From Haloferax sp. Q22 (GTDB lineage: Archaea > Halobacteriota > Halobacteria > Halobacteriales > Haloferacaceae): a stretch of 64,000 nucleotides of DNA. Under the pieces are notes generated by a model. That model had not been told where the DNA came from, did no database searches, and saw only the letters and a list, made by a program, of their open reading frames with translations. Below, piece by piece: positions 60,660 to 64,000 of the stretch; position 1 is the first letter of the stretch, and every line of letters starts with the position of its first letter. The stretch lies in contig NZ_LOEP01000016.1 in the NCBI RefSeq assembly GCF_001482285.1, forward strand, positions 62,001 through 126,000, in the 5' to 3' direction. A program made the position numbers and the translations under genes.

Positions 60660-62291
60660 TTAGTCGTCGGCCAGCGCGGTGGGTCGCTCCCCATCGACGA
60701 CCTCGAACGACCCGACGAGTCCGTCGAGGTCGGCCGCCCGCGACGACAACACCTCGGTCTGGTCCGCGAGGTCGCCGATAGATTCGGACTGCTCCTGTGC
60801 CGTCTCCACGACGGTCCGCGACTGACCGGAAGTCTCCTCGGAGATGTTGGCCACGTCGTCGACGCGGGCGGCGATGTCCGCCGCCGACTCGGCCTGCTGG
60901 TCGGTCGCGGCGCTCACCTCGGCCACGCTGGCGTCGATGTCCGTCACCATGTCCACGATGGTCTCGAACTCGCCGATGGCCTCGGTGACGGTCTCCAGAC
61001 TGTCCGCGACCTGCCGGTTCATCTCCCGCACGTCGGGGAGCGTCTCCTCGGAGTGCTCGGTGATGTCGGCGATGAGGTCGGACACCTCGTCGGCCGAGTC
61101 GCGGGTCTCCTCGGCGAGCGACTTGACCTCCTGTGCGACGACGCCGAAGCCGTCACCCGCCTCGCCCGCGTGGGCGGCCTCGATAGCCGCGTTGATGGCG
61201 AGCAGATCAGTCTGGGAGCCGACGTGGTCGATGAACGCCGCGATTTCGTCTATCTCCTCGATGCTCTCGGTGAGTTCGGCGACGGCGTCGGCGGTGCGGT
61301 CGATTCGGGCCTCGACGGTGTCTAACTCCTCCATCGCCTCGGTCGCCGCGTCCCGGCCGACCTCGCCGCGCTCGGAGGCCGTCTCGGCGGTGGTGGCGAC
61401 CTCGTCCGCGGAGGCGGCTATCTCCTCGACGGTCGCAGAGAGCGTGTTGAGTTCGTCGGAGACGGTCTGGAGGTGTTCCGTCTGCGCCCCCGCGCCGTCG
61501 GAGATTTCGGTGACCGAGGCGGCGACTTCCTCGCTGGCGGCGTCGGCCCGGCGGACGTGCTCGCGGGCGGTCGAACTCATCTGCGACACCTCCTGTGCGA
61601 ACGACTGCACCTCGCCGATGGTCGACGAGAGGGTGCTGACGAGGTCGTTGTAGGTCGCCGCGACCTCCTCGTATCGCTCGTCGTCGACGCCCCAGTCGTC
61701 GGTGTCGATGGTGGCGGTGAGGTCGCCAGCCTGCGCCCGCGAAGTCGCCTCGGCGAACGCCTCCACGAGGTGCTGGAGGTTGCGCGTGTAGTCGGCGAGG
61801 TCGCGCTGCATCCGGTCGAGCGCGTCGCCGAACTCGCCCGGCAAGTCCTCGTCGAGCGCGGGGTCGTCGAACCGCTGGTCGGCGAGCGCGCCCGCCTGCG
61901 AGGCGACGACGCAGAGGTGGTCGTGCATCGCGCCGAAGTCGTCGGCGAGGCGGGCCACCTCGTCGTTCCCGCTCACGTCCGGGGGACGGGCCGACAGGTC
62001 GCCCGCGGCGACGCCCGCGGCCGCCGACGAGATGGACTCGATGGGTGAGACGATGTCTTTTCGCGTGATGATAATCGTGTTGACGAACGCGAGGCCGGCA
62101 CCGAACACGAAGAGCGCCGAGAGTTCGAGTCGGAGCGCCCCGGTCGCGACCCACGGGAGCGCGGCCTGCGCGAGCGAGACCGCGAACTGGATGGCGACGG
62201 CTGCGACGACTTTTCTCTCGACCGAATCCGAGATACCGAGCGCGTCCATGCTTCCCCAGAGCAACCGTTCGTACGTCGAGACGAATCGCAT
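60660..62291 (-). CDS. Methyl-accepting transducer with HAMP domain, no extracellular sensor
   Basis: 543 residues: a short cytosolic start, two transmembrane segments (about 26-46 and 56-77) with only a short loop between them, a HAMP region ([20 protein letters not shown]), a helical linker, and the signalling hairpin with the conserved tip [29 protein letters not shown] (given in parts: [16 protein letters not shown] and [17 protein letters not shown]). It should signal to CheA/CheW. No sensor domain lies outside; the sensor may be a partner membrane protein or the membrane itself. ATG 62291 chosen. Confidence 0.9.
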   Translation of the reverse strand: MRFVSTYERLLWGSMDALGISDSVERKVVAAVAIQFAVSLAQAALPWVATGALRLELSALFVFGAGLAFVNTIIITRKDIVSPIESISSAAAGVAAGDLSARPPDVSGNDEVARLADDFGAMHDHLCVVASQAGALADQRFDDPALDEDLPGEFGDALDRMQRDLADYTRNLQHLVEAFAEATSRAQAGDLTATIDTDDWGVDDERYEEVAATYNDLVSTLSSTIGEVQSFAQEVSQMSSTAREHVRRADAASEEVAASVTEISDGAGAQTEHLQTVSDELNTLSATVEEIAASADEVATTAETASERGEVGRDAATEAMEELDTVEARIDRTADAVAELTESIEEIDEIAAFIDHVGSQTDLLAINAAIEAAHAGEAGDGFGVVAQEVKSLAEETRDSADEVSDLIADITEHSEETLPDVREMNRQVADSLETVTEAIGEFETIVDMVTDIDASVAEVSAATDQQAESAADIAARVDDVANISEETSGQSRTVVETAQEQSESIGDLADQTEVLSSRAADLDGLVGSFEVVDGERPTALADD

Positions 62292-62450
62292 ACTCGGACG
62301 TGCGGGGAACGCACAATAAGCCGGGTCGTGCATTCTCGAAATTTGATAACGGCGGGTGCTGTGCGGCGGCAGTCACCCCCGGCTGCGACGGGTACACGCG
62401 CGGACTGCCGGACGCCACACGCTTTTGAGGCGACCCGCCGACGGGCCGGC

Positions 62451-63545
62451 ATGGACGAACTCCGCGACCTCACGGCGGCCCTCGTGTCGGTGCCGAGCCA
62501 CGAGGACGAGACCGCCGTCGGCGACCGCATCGAATCGTGGCTCCGCGAGGAGACCGACGCCGACGTGACCAGAGACGACGCGGGGAACGTCGTCGCCCGC
62601 GCCAACCCCGGCGTCGGCGAGTCGCTCGCGCTCGTCGGCCACCACGACGTGGTCCCGCCGGCCGACCGACAGACGACCGACGACGGTGACTACGTGGTCG
62701 AGACTCGCGATGGCCGACTCTACGGCCGTGGGGCGGCGGACATGAAAGGAGCAGTCGCGGCCTCGATGCTCGCCTTCCGCGACGCCGCCGCAGACGCCGA
62801 GTCCGAGGTCGTCTTCGCCTCGTTCGTCGGCGAGGAAATCGGTGGAGAGGGCGTCCGCGCCGCCCTCGACGACGGCTTCGAACTCGACTACGCCGTCGTC
62901 GCCGAGGGGTCGACGAACTACACCGGACCGGACCGGACCGACGTGGTCGTCGCCCACCGCGGCCGTCGGGCGAGCACCCTCGTCGTGACCGGGGTCGCCT
63001 GCCACGCCAGCGTCCCCGAGAGCGGCGAAAACGCCGTCTACCGCGCCTGCGACGCCGTCGACGTGGTGCGCGGACTGACGTTCCCAGACACGGAGGTCCT
63101 CGGCCACACCGTCTCGGGGAGCATCGCCGTCACCGAAATCGACGGCGGGAGCGCGTGGAACGTCATCCCCGACCGCTGCGAGGTGACTATCGACGAGCGG
63201 ACCGTCCCCGGCGGCTTCGCCGACCTCGCGCTGACGGAGAACATCGAGGGCGTCGAGTGGGTCGTCGAACAGGACCTCCCGCCGATGGCGTGCGACGACG
63301 CCGACTTCGCGGAGCGCGTCCTCGACGTCGCCCAGTCGGTCCACGAGGCCCGCGGGGACGCGGACCCTGAACAGACGACGAAACCCCACGCGACCGACGC
63401 CGGATGGCTGGCGCAGGCGGGCACGACCTGCGTCGTCTACGGCCCCTCGGAACCCGGCGAGGCGCACACGAAAGACGAGAGCGTGTCGCTCGACGTACTG
63501 GAGCGCTGTTACGAGACGTACCGCGCGCTCGTGGAAGACTGGTGA
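62451..63545 (+). CDS. M20 family metallopeptidase/deacylase (ArgE/DapE-like)
   Basis: A 364-residue M20 hydrolase. The Zn ligands fall in ALVGHHDVVPP, GRGAADMKGAV and FVGEEIGGEG (the Glu pair), with the inner catalytic set completed by VAEGSTN and the C-terminal EAHTKDESV. The lid domain is present (HRGRRASTLVVTGVACHASVP). Substrate could be N-succinyl-diaminopimelate, N-acetylornithine or a dipeptide. ATG 62451 fits the family start MDELRDLTAALVSVPSH. Confidence 0.9.
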   Translation: MDELRDLTAALVSVPSHEDETAVGDRIESWLREETDADVTRDDAGNVVARANPGVGESLALVGHHDVVPPADRQTTDDGDYVVETRDGRLYGRGAADMKGAVAASMLAFRDAAADAESEVVFASFVGEEIGGEGVRAALDDGFELDYAVVAEGSTNYTGPDRTDVVVAHRGRRASTLVVTGVACHASVPESGENAVYRACDAVDVVRGLTFPDTEVLGHTVSGSIAVTEIDGGSAWNVIPDRCEVTIDERTVPGGFADLALTENIEGVEWVVEQDLPPMACDDADFAERVLDVAQSVHEARGDADPEQTTKPHATDAGWLAQAGTTCVVYGPSEPGEAHTKDESVSLDVLERCYETYRALVEDW

Positions 63546-63631
63546 GCGCGGCCAACCGCCGCCGCGACGACGACTGAACGCCCCGCCCGCGACGAGACCT
63601 GAACACTCCATCCGCGACGACTCCCGACAAA

Positions 63632-63760
63632 CCACCGGGCGGGACTGAAAGGGGCCGTGAGCGAGGGCGAACCCCGGCGGCGTGAGCACCGCAGGCCGGA
63701 GGCCGAGGAGCGCGCGTCGCCGCGGGAGCCGTCGCTCGCGGGGGCTTTCGCGGTGTTGTT
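63632..63760 (+). repeat. Haloarchaeal dispersed repeat-like sequence
   Basis: The plus strand translates in one frame to PPGGTERGRERGRTPAA before a stop, a phrase I remember from spurious haloarchaeal ORFs. That suggests a widespread intergenic repeat element. The match is from memory and only one copy is seen in the window. Confidence 0.35.
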
Positions 63761-63864
63761 CACGGCTGTTGTGTCGGTGAGTCCGGTTGGCACGTTGTCG
63801 GTGCCAGTAGAGCAACCAGTTGCGGGCGAATCTCGAAACACACACACCGATAACCGGCTCCTGC

Positions 63865-63872
63865 GATTTAAT
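63865..63872 (+). promoter_or_regulatory. TATA-like box of the M32 carboxypeptidase gene
   Basis: GATTTAAT, centred 30 nt before ATG 63899; this fits a leaderless transcript. Confidence 0.5.
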
Positions 63873-63898
63873 ACGCCTCCGAGACCACCGTACGTACC

Positions 63899-64000
63899 AT
63901 GGCACAGTCCTCCGCGGAATCCGACTCGGAGTCGGCGTACGACCGACTCCTCCAGAAGTACAAGCGAATCGCCAACGTCGAGAACGCCGGCGGCATCCTC
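63899..64000 (+). CDS. M32 family carboxypeptidase (partial, N-terminus only)
   Basis: The first 34 codons before the window edge: an acidic Ser-rich start (MAQSSAESDSESAYDRLL) then QKYKRIANVENAGGIL. The phrase YDRLLQKYKRIA...GGIL is the usual N-terminal helix of M32 (Taq-type) carboxypeptidases, where the WDQ motif would come next, outside the window. The metal site HEXXH is not visible, so the call rests on this short stretch. Confidence 0.65.
   Translation, partial: MAQSSAESDSESAYDRLLQKYKRIANVENAGGIL

Larger units (their letters stand above)
63546..63898. other. 353-nt intergenic region with repeat-like sequence
   Basis: Contains a GC-rich, low-complexity block (about 63632-63760) that recalls a dispersed haloarchaeal repeat, then the promoter of the next gene (TATA-like GATTTAAT at 63865-63872, 30 nt before its ATG). 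No convincing gene on either strand; frames here are biased by the repeat. Confidence 0.5.

Noticed and set aside
58821-61325. 834-residue plus-strand frame opposite the PIN-ATPase and transducer genes
   Set aside because: Antisense shadow; the minus-strand proteins have full domain sets.
1-64000. CRISPR arrays, cas genes, insertion sequences, rRNA or replication origin
   Set aside because: No regularly spaced repeats, transposase motifs, rRNA segments, orc1/cdc6 gene or ORB-like repeats were seen.

Overview
The window reads as a typical chromosomal stretch of a halophilic archaeon of the genus Haloferax. Reasons: very high GC with a strong G/C bias at third codon positions, strongly acidic predicted proteins, haloarchaeal-only families (DUF5786, the HVO_0476-type zinc finger protein), archaeal information-processing genes (uL16/L10e, L40e, Sec61-beta, thermosome, ABCE1, archaeal-type LeuRS, NucS), mostly leaderless or short-leader genes with a TATA-like box 25-32 nt upstream, and twin-arginine lipoproteins. 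The gene order (nucS, rpl10e, type I GAPDH, pgk, type II GAPDH, citrate synthase, cydAB, thermosome, leuS) recalls the HVO_04xx region of H. volcanii. That strain-level assignment is from memory and was not checked.

Layout. 1-4664: cut DUF5995 gene, a flavin-type oxidase-like protein, nucS, an amidotransferase, rpl10e, an ATP-grasp ligase and a small Hsp20. 4665-10341: central carbon block with bacterial-type GAPDH and pgk on the plus strand and archaeal type II GAPDH on the minus strand, with a phosphodiesterase and an HD-domain protein between. 10341-20791: M29 aminopeptidase, PQQ-propeller lipoprotein, zinc finger protein, two methyltransferases, an orphan degenerate primase-polymerase/HBD protein, a threonine-synthase-like enzyme, an aspartoacylase-like enzyme and a duplicated PhoU/TrkA-C protein. 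21089-29213: citrate synthase, MATE exporter, threonine deaminase, cytochrome bd oxidase with a small membrane partner, RidA. 29243-29473: tRNA-Ser(GGA) followed by a direct repeat of its 3' end 145 bp away, the most unusual structure here. 29768-38024: small acidic protein, thermosome subunit, alanine dehydrogenase-like protein, leuS, two tandem Hsp20 genes. 38138-43534: pheA, hisH, and a phnDCE-type ABC importer. 43560-48070: a DUF5786/DUF99/uracil-DNA glycosylase operon, metallo-beta-lactamase protein, L40e, thioredoxin, Sec61-beta, pdxT, hisE. 48315-55861: MFS transporter, F420-type reductase, HAD hydrolase, UPF0146, archaemetzincin, USP, RtcA, PEBP and VOC proteins. 56001-64000: ABCE1 with an EMC6-like gene, an HTH protein, a PIN-ATPase-KH protein, a transducer without an obvious extracellular sensor, an M20 peptidase and the start of an M32 carboxypeptidase.

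Functionally the window holds both branches of the lower Embden-Meyerhof pathway (type I GAPDH plus PGK for catabolism, type II GAPDH for gluconeogenesis by family precedent), entry to the citric acid cycle, a terminal oxidase, amino-acid metabolism (Thr/Ile, Phe, His, Ala), protein quality control (thermosome, three Hsp20) and DNA damage repair (NucS, UDG, DUF99). No rRNA, CRISPR array or intact insertion sequence was seen. I did not find a large undescribed multi-gene system. The best leads are the tRNA-Ser 3'-end duplication, the orphan NrS-1-polymerase-like protein with changed catalytic residues, the ABCE1-EMC6 pair and the DUF99-UDG operon.
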